Part shown: positions 1-9,484 of the stretch, one piece after another | How the letters are laid out: every line of letters starts with the position of its first letter | Position numbering within the stretch: the first letter of the stretch is position 1 | DNA from: Helicobacter bilis | GTDB lineage: Bacteria; Campylobacterota; Campylobacteria; Campylobacterales; Helicobacteraceae | NCBI RefSeq assembly: GCF_001999985.1 | Contig: NZ_CP019645.1 | Span: 372,001-436,000 of the forward strand | Direction of reading: 5' to 3' | Length of the DNA stretch: 64,000 nucleotides | Notes under the pieces: generated by a model | The model's input: only the letters and a program-made list of their open reading frames with translations | The model's database searches: none | What the model was told of the DNA's origin: nothing | Position numbers and translations under genes: made by a program

Positions 1-1
1 T

Positions 2-136
2 AATGCGGAGCAATTTTTTGATACAAAAGAACTCATAGATTCTTGGGATCTTGGGTATAGCTTTTTTATTGCAAAACTTTCTGTTTTCCATCCAACAGAT
101 GAAGTTATGTTATTTTGCCTGCCCAAGATAGATTAA
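2..136 (+). CDS. 3' end of an unidentified protein (partial, runs off the left edge)
   Basis: An open frame enters from the left edge and stops with TAA at 134-136, giving the last 44 residues of a protein (ending LFCLPKID). Residue composition is coding-like and no stop occurs in this frame before 134. The fragment is too short to assign to a family, and no motif is recognisable. It points toward the convergent DUF6056-like gene whose end lies about 100 bases downstream. Confidence 0.55.
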   Translation, partial: NAEQFFDTKELIDSWDLGYSFFIAKLSVFHPTDEVMLFCLPKID

Positions 137-232
137 ATAGGTTTGGGATTTATAAAACCCACCTCAATATTTTCAATTATATTAAGAAAATAAGGGCTAT
201 AAAAGACCCTCCTCCCCCAAAGACTGAGTTAC

Positions 233-1729
233 TTAATCATCTTTAACCACAAAGCTTTTCACGCCAAAATGCTTTGCATAACTTGGATTTGGAAATTCAT
301 CGGCTTTATCGGTTGGATTCTGCCAATCTCCATAGCGTTTATAAAAGCTGTGAAAATATTTAGAGCTTACCACTATATCTTCTATCCCCCGTGCCTTTTG
401 TGTCTCTATATAAGTTGCCATATTTTCCCATTTTATACGCATATCAACAAATGCACTCAAGACAAAACTCCCATAAAGAAAGCTAAACAATAAGATTGCA
501 TATTGAAACTTTTTCTCGTGATTGTAAAACAAATTTTCTATGACTTTATAAACAATTAAAAACCCAACAATCCCTATGAGAACCACAAAGAGACGGGCCC
601 TAGGCGGGATATTCACCTGCAGTGTCAATAAAAGACATATATGACAAAAAATAAAAAGTAAAAAAGCATAAAAATACAACCTAGATAATTCCATATTGTC
701 ATCCTTTTTATAGACAACCGAAGCGTAATAGCATATCACAATAAACAAACATGCGCCAACAAGATGTTTAATAAAATGCAAGGTAGGTATAGAAAAGACT
801 GCAATAAAAATCACGGCAAATAGGAGTATTACACCAATGTGCTGCCATTGTTTTTGTTTAATTTGAGTGTATAAAAAACATAATAATAAACATGCAAATG
901 TAACAAGGGTTGTGCTTGTGGACTTCATAACATGACTGATTCTTGCAAGTTTTTCATATAAACTCATATGTAAAAAGTCACCAATGGAATAATATTCAAT
1001 CTCTAATTCTACAAATAACGCCGCTCTCTTCGCATGACCGGGTGATAGATACAATGCTAAAAAACCCAATACAAATAAAATCACTCCAGCATAATACCAA
1101 AATGGTAATCTAACCTTTGCGATAAAGACTGCATAAAAGAGTAAGCAAATATGAATAATAACAACAATAATGCCTGTAATCTCATTTGACATTCCAGCAA
1201 AAAAGCTTACTATAAAAAATGGAATCAGTATTAGAATCTGTGGGGGGGGGGGGGTAGTATTATATATAAAATAGTTATGCCAAAAAAGCCTGTAAGGTAT
1301 GCAAACAAGCAATACTAATGTGTAAGCCCAAAGATAATTAAGCGCACCAGCAGCCCATACAAATATTGAGCCAAACGCACCAAACAACAAAATACATAAC
1401 ACGCTTAATGCAAGCACTACGCTGTCATTAAAACTCCTTGGCAATCTTGCATAAAGAATTACAAACCATGCAAGCAAAAACACAACTCCAACTAAGGTAT
1501 TTGCTATCTTAAAAAATAGTGTTGGAGCAAGAGCGCCAATAAAAGCTGTTCTAAGTAACTCACCAAATCGCCCATTCCAACTCATATACATGCTTATAGC
1601 ACCATCTAATCCCCCAAAACCAGCACCTAAATCATCGCTCTGTGTAGGAAATACATAATTAACACTAAATAAAAAAACACTAAATAAAATAAAAGTAATC
1701 CAAACGGATTTATGTATATTTGTCATCAT
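233..1729 (-). CDS. DUF6056-like polytopic membrane protein, copy 1, phase ON
   Basis: A 498-residue very hydrophobic protein with about ten to twelve predicted membrane segments, a conserved QSDDLGAGFGG motif after the first segment, and a soluble tail ending in FGVKSFVVKDD. It resembles DUF6056-type integral membrane proteins, some of which may take part in surface-polysaccharide assembly; that role is inference. The coding strand carries 13 C's (1242-1254 on the plus strand as G's) near residue 160, encoding a proline run, and at this length the frame is open to the end. Two adjacent ATGs start the gene; the second (1726) is better spaced from the AAAGG ribosome site. The first 240 or so codons are essentially identical to the neighbouring copy at 1828-3308, while the C-terminal halves differ strongly. 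Confidence 0.75.
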   Translation of the reverse strand: MMTNIHKSVWITFILFSVFLFSVNYVFPTQSDDLGAGFGGLDGAISMYMSWNGRFGELLRTAFIGALAPTLFFKIANTLVGVVFLLAWFVILYARLPRSFNDSVVLALSVLCILLFGAFGSIFVWAAGALNYLWAYTLVLLVCIPYRLFWHNYFIYNTTPPPPQILILIPFFIVSFFAGMSNEITGIIVVIIHICLLFYAVFIAKVRLPFWYYAGVILFVLGFLALYLSPGHAKRAALFVELEIEYYSIGDFLHMSLYEKLARISHVMKSTSTTLVTFACLLLCFLYTQIKQKQWQHIGVILLFAVIFIAVFSIPTLHFIKHLVGACLFIVICYYASVVYKKDDNMELSRLYFYAFLLFIFCHICLLLTLQVNIPPRARLFVVLIGIVGFLIVYKVIENLFYNHEKKFQYAILLFSFLYGSFVLSAFVDMRIKWENMATYIETQKARGIEDIVVSSKYFHSFYKRYGDWQNPTDKADEFPNPSYAKHFGVKSFVVKDD

Positions 1730-1746
1730 TTACCTTTGTGTGTAAA
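1015..1746. repeat. Direct repeat, copy 1 of a ~0.73-kb block
   Basis: This block is identical by eye to 2595-3325 except for the G tract (13 versus 12). It covers the 5' half of the DUF6056-like gene plus about 17 bases upstream of the start codon. Flanks on both sides diverge abruptly, which fits a recent duplication or gene conversion. Confidence 0.8.
1242..1254. repeat. G13 homopolymer (phase-variation tract) in DUF6056-like copy 1
   Basis: Thirteen consecutive G's on the plus strand lie inside the minus-strand gene. Thirteen residues keep the frame open; the sister copy with twelve is frameshifted. Long G/C tracts in Helicobacter and Campylobacter coding regions are classic slipped-strand contingency sites. 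Confidence 0.85.
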
Positions 1747-1827
1747 ATATTTTAGATTCTAATGGCAATACATGAATTTTACAGTAATATCCACATTTAA
1801 GACTATGAAAAATAATTCACATGTTTT

Positions 1828-3308
1828 TTATTCTTTAACCACAAAGCTTTTCACGCCAAAATACCTTGCATAAAGCGGATTTGGGAATGCTTTTGGATCT
1901 GTTCCCGGACTATCCCAATCTCCATAGTGTTTATAAAAGCTGTGAAAATATTTAGATCTTACTGCTATATCTTCTATCCCTTGTGCTTTTTGCTGTGCCA
2001 CATCTTTTACCATAGTCTCCCATTTTATACGCATATCAATAAAAGCACTCAGGACAAACATAGCATATAAAAATACACAGATACATACCCCATATTGTAG
2101 TTTGCACTCTATGCTTGGGTGGAGAAATAATATAGCCCTATACAAAAGTATATAATGTAAAGCTCCAGCCAATACGATAAATAATCCAGCTCTTCCCGAA
2201 AATACTGCTTGTATCGTTAGCAATAAAAACACATGAAGCACAGCAAATATCAAAAATACATAGAGATAGTACCGAGATAATGTTGTATTATGTTCTTTTT
2301 TGTAAATACTATACGCATAATATGTAACCATAAGAAACATGACAACACTTGCAGTATGTGGAAAAACCTCTAGAAACTGCACACCAGTAGCACATGCGAT
2401 AATTACGATTGCAATAGCAATATGCTTGTAAGATTTGCTTTTATATCTTTCATAAAAAAACAATAAAGCAAAACAGGCAAATGTAGCAATAGTAACACCC
2501 CTTGGTCGCAATACATCATTTATGCGTTGTAGTTTTTCATAAAGACTCATCTGCCATAAAGTTCCAAGTGAATAAAAATGCCCTTGTGATGCAGATAACG
2601 CCGCTCTCTTCGCATGACCGGGTGATAGATACAATGCTAAAAAACCCAATACAAATAAAATCACTCCAGCATAATACCAAAATGGTAATCTAACCTTTGC
2701 GATAAAGACTGCATAAAAGAGTAAGCAAATATGAATAATAACAACAATAATGCCTGTAATCTCATTTGACATTCCAGCAAAAAAGCTTACTATAAAAAAT
2801 GGAATCAGTATTAGAATCTGTGGGGGGGGGGGGTAGTATTATATATAAAATAGTTATGCCAAAAAAGCCTGTAAGGTATGCAAACAAGCAATACTAATGT
2901 GTAAGCCCAAAGATAATTAAGCGCACCAGCAGCCCATACAAATATTGAGCCAAACGCACCAAACAACAAAATACATAACACGCTTAATGCAAGCACTACG
3001 CTGTCATTAAAACTCCTTGGCAATCTTGCATAAAGAATTACAAACCATGCAAGCAAAAACACAACTCCAACTAAGGTATTTGCTATCTTAAAAAATAGTG
3101 TTGGAGCAAGAGCGCCAATAAAAGCTGTTCTAAGTAACTCACCAAATCGCCCATTCCAACTCATATACATGCTTATAGCACCATCTAATCCCCCAAAACC
3201 AGCACCTAAATCATCGCTCTGTGTAGGAAATACATAATTAACACTAAATAAAAAAACACTAAATAAAATAAAAGTAATCCAAACGGATTTATGTATATTT
3301 GTCATCAT
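1828..3308 (-). pseudogene. DUF6056-like membrane protein, copy 2, phase OFF
   Basis: This paralogue of the preceding gene is split into two frames: a 165-residue N-terminal piece (2811-3308) ending TTPPPHRF, and a continuation from before 2772 down to 1828. The break is exactly at a twelve-base tract (2822-2833). One more base (13) would restore a protein of about 493 residues, so it is most likely a phase-OFF contingency gene and not a dead gene. The C-terminal 230 residues are only moderately similar to copy 1, but both share the terminal FHSFYK-YGDW and FGVKSFVVK motifs. The start has the same AAAGG ribosome site and double ATG as copy 1. Confidence 0.75.
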
Positions 3309-3325
3309 TTACCTTTGTGTGTAAA
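2595..3325. repeat. Direct repeat, copy 2 of a ~0.73-kb block
   Basis: Partner of 1015-1746. Homology ends just upstream of the start codon and at the point where the two encoded C-terminal halves begin to differ. Confidence 0.8.
2822..2833. repeat. G12 homopolymer (phase-variation tract) in DUF6056-like copy 2
   Basis: Twelve G's at the position equivalent to the G13 tract of copy 1. This length puts the downstream coding sequence out of frame. Confidence 0.85.
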
Positions 3326-3410
3326 GTGGTTGGCACATTTTCTTACCGCTTACAACTACTTTGTGCTAAAATTTGTTACATATATTCCAAAATTTTGATC
3401 GCTATATCCA

Positions 3411-5039
3411 CTAAAACTTACGCCGTTTGGAGTCTTCCACAGAATCTAATGCCATTTTAGAAACTTCACTTGCGACTTCATTGTTTTGGATAGTGATATT
3501 TGTATTTTCTTGCGTAATGCTTTCAAGCTGTGTAACTGCAGAATTGATTTGATTTATACTTTCTACTTGCTCTTTTATAGATTCTGACATTTCATTAATG
3601 CCTTGCACTAGCATATTTGTATTTGCTTCAATCTCGCCTAAACTTTTTGATGTGCGTTCTGCAAGCTTCCTTACCTCATCAGCAACAACTGCAAAGCCCC
3701 TACCATGCTCTCCAGCTCTTGCCGCTTCAATAGCGGCATTAAGTGCGAGTAGATTTGTCTGATCAGCAATATCCTTGATAATGTCAATAACATTTTTAAT
3801 ATCTGCACTTTGGGCTGTTACCTCACTTGTTTTGTCTTCTATATTTTGCATAGAATTTGTGATTTCTTCAATAGAAGTTGCAGTTTGTTGCAAGCTTGCA
3901 GTTTGTGTATTCATAGAATCTGCTAAAGCATTCATAGAATCTCTTAGATTTTGAGATTTGTTTTGCAAGTTCTCACCCAAGTCAAGCTGCACCTTTAGAA
4001 TCTTGCTAATCTCATCGCCCATATGATTTACACCATTAAAAAGTTCCTGCATGATCCCATTTAGCTGTGTGCTATCAACGCGTTTTGTAAAATCATTATT
4101 TGTGTAAGTGTATAGCACTTCTCTTACCTGCGCTATGTTGTCATAAAATGCCTGTAATAGGTCGTTGAGTATCTTTTGTAATTCAACAAGGTTTGGGCTA
4201 TGTGGGGTAGATTCAATACGCAGTTTCAAGAATCCGCTACTAGCCTTTTTTGCAATGTTTGCAGTTTCTTGTATCATGGCATTATCTTTTTGCAAACCAG
4301 CCTGCACCTTTTGTATATTTTGGTCTAAAACTCGAGACATTTCACCAAACTCATCTCTATTCTTAATAACAATGGGCTTAATCTCATTTGTTTCATTATT
4401 AATATATGCACAAAACGAAATAATGCCCTCACGGATTGTTTTAAGTGGTCCAACAATACCCCAAATAACAGCAAAAGATAAAAATGCAAAGACAACAACA
4501 GAACCAAGCAGCATAGCAATCATCACTGTATCAACGAATGCAAGTGAATGGGCGGTTTGAGTGGTTAGCCAATGTGAAAGTGTATTGAGTTTGTCTGAAG
4601 CCTCTTTGCGTATGGAAGAATTTCGTTGTGCATACTCGTCCATACCTTTAATGCCATCACTCTGATCGGTCTTTATGCGTGTTTGCATAGTCTCTTGCAG
4701 GGCTTTAATATAGCTTTCAAGGCTACTAATTACATCATTTGACATTGAGAGGCTTTCTTCTGTAAAAAATGTCGTTTGAAGCTTGCGTAAATCGCCTACA
4801 ACCTCATTAAGCGTATCGATAAACTCTTTATATGCCTCTGTTGAGCGACCATTTTGATAAAAAAGCTGACCTGCATTTAAAAATTTTATTTGAATCTTAG
4901 TTAATGTCTCATTTTGATCTAGTCTTGCCAAAGCCTTATTGTTTTCATTGCTAAAAATACTATAAATTATAATAAAAATAATCGCCAAAAATAGTGGAAA
5001 TAATCTTAGCCGCCATCGCACATTCATGTTGTTTAACAT
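3411..5039 (-). CDS. Methyl-accepting chemotaxis protein
   Basis: A 542-residue chemoreceptor. An N-terminal membrane segment (about residues 10-27) is followed by a roughly 140-residue helical periplasmic sensor domain, a second membrane segment (about 170-195), a HAMP linker, and a long coiled-coil signalling domain. The highly conserved hairpin tip is visible ([20 protein letters not shown] and [16 protein letters not shown]), which contacts CheA and CheW. The ligand is not predictable. The gene ends in basic residues (SKRRKF), with no obvious CheR/CheB tether pentapeptide. Its frame uses ATG at 5039; a second ATG (MN) lies four codons downstream. It is transcribed alone. Confidence 0.93.
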   Translation of the reverse strand: MLNNMNVRWRLRLFPLFLAIIFIIIYSIFSNENNKALARLDQNETLTKIQIKFLNAGQLFYQNGRSTEAYKEFIDTLNEVVGDLRKLQTTFFTEESLSMSNDVISSLESYIKALQETMQTRIKTDQSDGIKGMDEYAQRNSSIRKEASDKLNTLSHWLTTQTAHSLAFVDTVMIAMLLGSVVVFAFLSFAVIWGIVGPLKTIREGIISFCAYINNETNEIKPIVIKNRDEFGEMSRVLDQNIQKVQAGLQKDNAMIQETANIAKKASSGFLKLRIESTPHSPNLVELQKILNDLLQAFYDNIAQVREVLYTYTNNDFTKRVDSTQLNGIMQELFNGVNHMGDEISKILKVQLDLGENLQNKSQNLRDSMNALADSMNTQTASLQQTATSIEEITNSMQNIEDKTSEVTAQSADIKNVIDIIKDIADQTNLLALNAAIEAARAGEHGRGFAVVADEVRKLAERTSKSLGEIEANTNMLVQGINEMSESIKEQVESINQINSAVTQLESITQENTNITIQNNEVASEVSKMALDSVEDSKRRKF

Positions 5040-5243
5040 TGCTTAATCCTTTTGATAAAAATTTGACAAACAATCACATAAAAGATTGTATTATAGGAAA
5101 ATATTCCTGAATCTAAGTTTGTATTGTTGCTAATCTTTTGTGCTTTTGTGATTTGAGATAGCATACATTATATTACCCAAATGATTTTTGCAACAATAAA
5201 TATACATAAAATATTATCTAAATTACTCTAGTTAGCGATATGT

Positions 5244-6383
5244 TTAAACCAACACCTCAAAAAACACCCTATTTGCTTCTCCATTAAATTCTCGTATTTT
5301 AAGCATTGCTAGGCTCAATTCTATGGCATTTATCACAAAGGCAATCTCATGCAATGGAATGTATCCCATGTGATTTACTCTAAAGATTTTGTCTTTTAGC
5401 CTATCTTGCCCACCTGCCACATTGATATTGAAATGTGATTTTAGAATCTTTATAATATCTTTTGCATGTGTAGAATCTACAACACTCATACTATTTGCTG
5501 GTGTTTTTGGATAAATGTGCAAGTCTAGGGCTTGCAAGGCTTTACGCGTGGCATTTGCTATTTTTGCACTATATTCATATATATCTGTAATTGTTAGATT
5601 CTTACTTGCAAGCATGTCAAAATATGCTTTAATACCTATTATGATAGAAGTTGTCGCTGTGTATGCTGTGGTATTTTTACGCTGATTCTTTAGCTCTTTT
5701 GAGAGATTGAAGTAATAACCCTTTGGATTACTTTCTATAAAATCAATCGCCATTTTACTTAAACCGATAAAGGCTAATCCCGGTGGCAACATAAAAGCTT
5801 TTTGACTACCGCCGATTAGAGCGTCAATATGTGTAGTAACAATGTATTCTACACCCATAGCTGTTATGCCATCAGCGATGACAAAAATGTCTTTATTATG
5901 CTGTTTTACTAGTTTTGCAACTTCTTTATAAGGATGTGAAAGACCACCTGCTGATTCACAAATCTGTAAGCATATACATTCAATATCTTTGTGTTGTGCT
6001 AAGGCTTCTTGTATAGAATCTACACTTACTGGCGTATCCCATTCATTTATAATCTCAACTACTTCTCTACCTAATGCCCTGCCTATGCCCCCAAAGCGTT
6101 CGCCAAACTTACCGCTATTTACACTTAGAATCTTGCGTGAAGAAAAAGTGGCAATACAAGCTTCCATAGCTCCTGTGCCGCTACTTGCAAGCATGAGTAT
6201 CTCTGGCATACCAAGCATTTTAGCTAAATGTGTTCTAGTCTCTTTAAATATAGATTCAAACTCACTTGTTCTATGATGTAGTGTAGGCTGTGCCATAGCC
6301 TGACGGATAAACTCTGGGGTAGGCGTTGGACCGGGTGTAAATAAAAGCGATTGTGTTATAAGCTTTGAGATATTTGTTTCCAT
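5244..6383 (-). CDS. Class V PLP-dependent aminotransferase (serine-pyruvate/phosphoserine aminotransferase-like)
   Basis: A 379-residue pyridoxal-phosphate enzyme of the small class V group that includes alanine-glyoxylate, serine-pyruvate and alternative phosphoserine aminotransferases. The N-terminus reads LLFTPGPTPTPEFIRQAM, typical of the group. The cofactor-binding Asp is in IADGITAMG and the Schiff-base Lys in GGSQKAFMLPPGLAF. The start at 6383 is preferred because AAGGG lies just upstream; the longer open frame would add an unlikely hydrophobic extension. Helicobacter relatives may supply serine-synthesis transamination, but the exact substrate cannot be decided from sequence. Confidence 0.88.
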   Translation of the reverse strand: METNISKLITQSLLFTPGPTPTPEFIRQAMAQPTLHHRTSEFESIFKETRTHLAKMLGMPEILMLASSGTGAMEACIATFSSRKILSVNSGKFGERFGGIGRALGREVVEIINEWDTPVSVDSIQEALAQHKDIECICLQICESAGGLSHPYKEVAKLVKQHNKDIFVIADGITAMGVEYIVTTHIDALIGGSQKAFMLPPGLAFIGLSKMAIDFIESNPKGYYFNLSKELKNQRKNTTAYTATTSIIIGIKAYFDMLASKNLTITDIYEYSAKIANATRKALQALDLHIYPKTPANSMSVVDSTHAKDIIKILKSHFNINVAGGQDRLKDKIFRVNHMGYIPLHEIAFVINAIELSLAMLKIREFNGEANRVFFEVLV

Positions 6384-6474
6384 TTTTTCCCTTTTTGCAA
6401 AAAATATGTGTAAGTATAGCAGAAATATGAATGCAGTTAAGTAAAATGTAGTATCCTTGCATTCAAACAAACCA

Positions 6475-6528
6475 AAATCATGGTTTGTAATTTTACATTA
6501 TAAATCATGGTTTGTAATTTTACATTAT
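6475..6528. repeat. Two perfect 27-bp tandem repeats upstream of fldA
   Basis: The 27-base unit at 6475-6501 is repeated exactly at 6502-6528, directly before the ribosome-binding site of fldA. Each unit holds the word TACATTAT, which could act as a -10-like element, so the duplication may double a promoter or operator. No third copy is seen. Confidence 0.9.
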
Positions 6529-6540
6529 AAAGGAAACACA

Positions 6541-7032
6541 ATGAGTATTGGAATATTTTTTGGAAGTGATAATGACACTACAACTGATGTATGCGAAAGA
6601 TTGGCAAAAAAATTGGGCGGTGCAGAGCTTATCAATGTAGCTGATGCTGATGCTGATGCAATCAATAAGTTTGACAAAATTATACTTGCAAGCTCAACAT
6701 GGGGCGATGGTGAATTACAAAGTGATTGGGAAAGCTATGCAGAAACTCTTTCTGGAGCAAATTTTGGCGGTAAAGTCGTAGGATTACTAGCTTTAGGTGA
6801 TGCTGATAGCTATGGCAGCACTTTCTGTGATGCACTCTATCATCTTAAAAATGTAGCAAAAGGTGCAAAACTTGTTGGTGCAACCTCAACTGATGGCTAT
6901 GAGTTTGATGAGTCTAAAGGTGTAGAAGGCGGAAAATTTGTAGGTTTAGCTATCGATGAAGTAAATCAAGATGACAAAACTGATGAAAGACTTGATGCAT
7001 GGGTAGCACAAATTAAAGGCGAGGGATTCTAG
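6541..7032 (+). CDS. fldA: Flavodoxin I
   Basis: A 163-residue FMN-binding electron carrier. The N-terminal phosphate-binding loop is SIGIFFGSDNDTTTDV, with the 50s loop (STWGDGELQSDW) and 90s loop (LGDADSYGSTFCDAL) following. In Helicobacter, FldA takes electrons from pyruvate:ferredoxin (flavodoxin) oxidoreductase and is essential. Length matches the H. pylori protein (164). The ATG at 6541 has AAGGA six bases upstream; a longer reading would run back into the 27-base repeats and is rejected. The gene stands alone between a minus-strand aminotransferase upstream and a convergent aminotransferase downstream. Confidence 0.96.
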   Translation: MSIGIFFGSDNDTTTDVCERLAKKLGGAELINVADADADAINKFDKIILASSTWGDGELQSDWESYAETLSGANFGGKVVGLLALGDADSYGSTFCDALYHLKNVAKGAKLVGATSTDGYEFDESKGVEGGKFVGLAIDEVNQDDKTDERLDAWVAQIKGEGF

Positions 7033-7388
7033 AGTCTAACTCAAGTTAAAGCTACTTTTTTAACTCTCAAGCATTGATTTTCAGTCATGTTGTAACTATT
7101 CATGAAGTGTTACAGCGTGTTGGAATCTTAATGTGTATTGTTTCTTATTCTTACGATTTTTCGGCTTTCGCGCAATAGGTAGCGATTTTTTTCAAATAAA
7201 CTTTATTTGACTAAGTTTTAAGGGCTTTGATATGATAACACTTTAGAACCCAGCGGTTAATCGTGTTAAGCACAACAAAATATCTCAATGTTTATGCCTA
7301 TGGTGAGACAAATAACCAAAATACCCTTGTGCATATCATAATGCCCCCCCCTGCGTTTTGTTTATATGTTAGGCAACAAATGATATTA
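7033..7388. other. Intergenic region between convergent fldA and aspB
   Basis: This 356-base stretch holds no convincing gene. A perfect 8-bp inverted repeat (CAAATAAA at 7193-7200 and its complement at 7202-7209, one-base loop) may help terminate transcription. A short C8 run at 7344-7351 is below the length of the phase tracts elsewhere and lies in no supported reading frame. Confidence 0.5.
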
Positions 7389-8570
7389 CTAACACTCACC
7401 TCTTACAAACTTATTAATACGCACAAAGCCTTCTTTAATCTGTGCTAAATCACAAGCAAAGCTCATACGCACAAAGCCATCCATGCCAAATGCACTTCCC
7501 GGGACTAATGCAACGCCGACTTTTTCAAGCAATGCTTTGCAGAACTCCATACTATTACCATTGTATCCCTTTACATTGTTTATATTAATAAAAAGATAGA
7601 ATGCACCATCAGGCTTTACAACGCTAATGCCGGGTATCTCATCAATTAGCCCGCATGCAATATCCCTGCGTTCTTTAAACGCCTCTCGCATAGATTCAAT
7701 ATCAGCGTCCGCACTGCCATCAAGGGCTACAATTGCGGCTTTTTGCGTGATAGAGTTAATATTTGAAGTGCATTGACTTTGCAAGTTATCCATAAGCTTG
7801 ATTAACTTTTGATCTTTGCATGCTGCATAGCCCATACGCCAACCAGTCATTGCCACAGATTTACTTAAGCCATTAATTGTAATCGTCTTTTGCATAATGG
7901 AATCATTAAGCGAAGCAATGCTTACAAAAGTGCCATCATAGACTAATTTTTCATACATTTCATCACTGATAATCCACAGATTATGTTTCAAAGCAACTTC
8001 AATAACTGACTCTAACTCTTCTTTTGTGTAGATCATGCCAGTGGGATTCGATGGGCTCGTAAGCACAATAGCCTTAGTCTTTGGCGTAATAGCCCTTTCA
8101 AAATCAATACCTCTTGCCTTAAAACCATATTCTTCTTTTGTTTCTACAAATACAGGCTTTCCACCACTATATGTAACTAATTCAGGGTAAGTTACCCAAT
8201 ACGGAGTAGGTATAAGCACTTCATCACCCTCATCAATGATCGCTTGAAATGCGTTAAATAGCGATTGCTTTGCACCATTGCTTACAATGATTTCTTTTGG
8301 ATCATATTCTAGATTATTATCTCTTTTTAGCTTTTGTGAAATAGCCTTTAAAAGCTCAGGGATACCAGCAACTGCAGTATATTTTGTAAAACCGCAGTTT
8401 AACGCCCTTATCGCCTCTTCCTTAATTACTTTAGGTGTGTCAAAGTCAGGCTCTCCAGCACTAAAACTCAATACATCTTTACCTTCTGCTTGCAGTTTTC
8501 TTGCTAGACTTGCTACTGCGATTGTGGCAGATTCACTAAGGCTTAAGATCCTCTTAGAATATTGTTGCAT
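7389..8570 (-). CDS. aspB: Class I aspartate/aromatic aminotransferase
   Basis: A 393-residue fold-type I PLP aminotransferase of the AspB/Thermus AspC group. Visible family features include the N-terminal FSAGEPDFDTP, SNGAKQSLFN, the VLTSPSNPTG segment, DEMYEKLVYDG, and the PLP lysine in NGLSKSVAMTGWRMGY. The C-terminal substrate arginine is in FVRMSFA. It interconverts aspartate and 2-oxoglutarate with oxaloacetate and glutamate, and some members also act on prephenate. Length matches H. pylori AspB (about 390). The ATG at 8570 is preceded by an AAGGAG site. It is convergent with fldA. Confidence 0.92.
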   Translation of the reverse strand: MQQYSKRILSLSESATIAVASLARKLQAEGKDVLSFSAGEPDFDTPKVIKEEAIRALNCGFTKYTAVAGIPELLKAISQKLKRDNNLEYDPKEIIVSNGAKQSLFNAFQAIIDEGDEVLIPTPYWVTYPELVTYSGGKPVFVETKEEYGFKARGIDFERAITPKTKAIVLTSPSNPTGMIYTKEELESVIEVALKHNLWIISDEMYEKLVYDGTFVSIASLNDSIMQKTITINGLSKSVAMTGWRMGYAACKDQKLIKLMDNLQSQCTSNINSITQKAAIVALDGSADADIESMREAFKERRDIACGLIDEIPGISVVKPDGAFYLFININNVKGYNGNSMEFCKALLEKVGVALVPGSAFGMDGFVRMSFACDLAQIKEGFVRINKFVRGEC

Positions 8571-8622
8571 TACAACTCCTTATCACATTAAAAGATACAA
8601 AATGGTAGCAAAATATTTTCAA

Positions 8623-8967
8623 TTATAAATATAAACGCACATTTAATTTCTCATCTAAAAATAATGAGATGAAAAAACTTAACATTTTGTTTTCATTTGT
8701 CATTAAACTAACGGCTATTTTATCTCTCTCTGAAAGCTTTAAGAAAAAACCTACAAGACAATCAGGCAACGGATGAGAGTCAGCAAACTTTACCTCTAGC
8801 TCATCAAAAGCCTTTTCTTTCAAATGCTCTATTTCGCTCACACCTACAATATCAAATAAATCCGCCTTAAATGCTTTAAAAGATTCATAGTCTCTAATAA
8901 CACCAGTGCAAGTAAGACTAAGCTTTCTCCCCTCTAATTCACCCTCGAGTGTAAATCCCATATTCAT
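8623..8967 (-). CDS. Hypothetical small cytosolic protein
   Basis: A 114-residue protein with no signal peptide or membrane segment. It starts MNMGFTLEGELEGRKLSLTCTG, continues through an acidic helical middle (IEHLKEKAFDELEVKF), and ends MLSFFISLFLDEKLNVRLYL. I do not recognise a family. The start has AAGGA nine bases upstream, and the codon usage resembles neighbours, so it is probably real. It lies 52 bases upstream of aspB on the same strand and could be co-transcribed. Confidence 0.6.
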   Translation of the reverse strand: MNMGFTLEGELEGRKLSLTCTGVIRDYESFKAFKADLFDIVGVSEIEHLKEKAFDELEVKFADSHPLPDCLVGFFLKLSERDKIAVSLMTNENKMLSFFISLFLDEKLNVRLYL

Positions 8968-9079
8968 AGCAACATTTCCTTAAGTTTAATATTTGTTTTT
9001 TCATAATGTTATAGTCCAAAATCTGAATTCATCGCAAAAATAAAGATTCTAAAACCTATATCATTAAATTTAAACGCCG

Positions 9080-9352
9080 CTAAGACATACGCGAAAAATG
9101 CTCTATTGCCTTTGCTAGCTCATCAAGACTTGTATCAGAATCTCCGTGTTTTATGGCATCTTTCATACAATGTGTTACATGCCCCTCTAAGACGATTTGC
9201 CCAACTTTATGTAATGCACTTTTAGCGGCATTGATTTGTATTAAAATATCCACACATGCCACTTCGTCATCTACCATTTTATCAATCGCATTCAATTGCC
9301 CTATGATTTTTTTCAATCTTCTATGTATGTTTTTTGCGTTTTCTTGCTCCAT
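9080..9352 (-). CDS. CsoR/RcnR-family metal-sensing repressor
   Basis: A 90-residue all-helical repressor of the CsoR/RcnR/FrmR family (DUF156). The helix-1 motif HRRLKKIIGQLNAIDKM is characteristic. The copper-type Cys-His-Cys triad appears to be present: Cys in DEVACVDIL, then His and Cys in EGHVTHC (His and Cys four apart). That set favours Cu(I) sensing over Ni/Co sensing, though specificity is inferred. The start at 9352 has AAGGA five bases upstream, so the longer frame is rejected. No metal transporter is adjacent; a divergent Hcp-like gene lies 130 bases away, so the regulator's targets may be elsewhere. Confidence 0.88.
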   Translation of the reverse strand: MEQENAKNIHRRLKKIIGQLNAIDKMVDDEVACVDILIQINAAKSALHKVGQIVLEGHVTHCMKDAIKHGDSDTSLDELAKAIEHFSRMS

Positions 9353-9409
9353 TAAAATCCTTATAATCAATCTTAAATCTTTGACTTAATGCACTTTATT
9401 TTATGCTAT

Positions 9410-9415
9410 TATAAT
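9410..9415 (+). promoter_or_regulatory. Putative -10 element of the Hcp-like gene
   Basis: TATAAT lies 70 bases upstream of the ATG at 9485, in the AT-rich gap divergent from the csoR-like gene. Transcription would begin near 9422. No clear -35 is visible, which is normal for Helicobacter sigma-80 promoters. Confidence 0.4.
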
Positions 9416-9484
9416 ATTTTATTTGCATAATCGCAATTTTTCTATTAAATATTAGAATCTTCTTTAATAGATTCGGGGAATGGC

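Noticed and set aside
6475-6528. Two 27-bp repeats as a possible start of a CRISPR array
   Set aside because: The copies are directly adjacent with no spacer, only two exist, and no cas genes are near.
7344-7351. C8 run as a phase-variation tract
   Set aside because: It is shorter than the 12-15 base tracts elsewhere, and no gene with a ribosome site reads through it.
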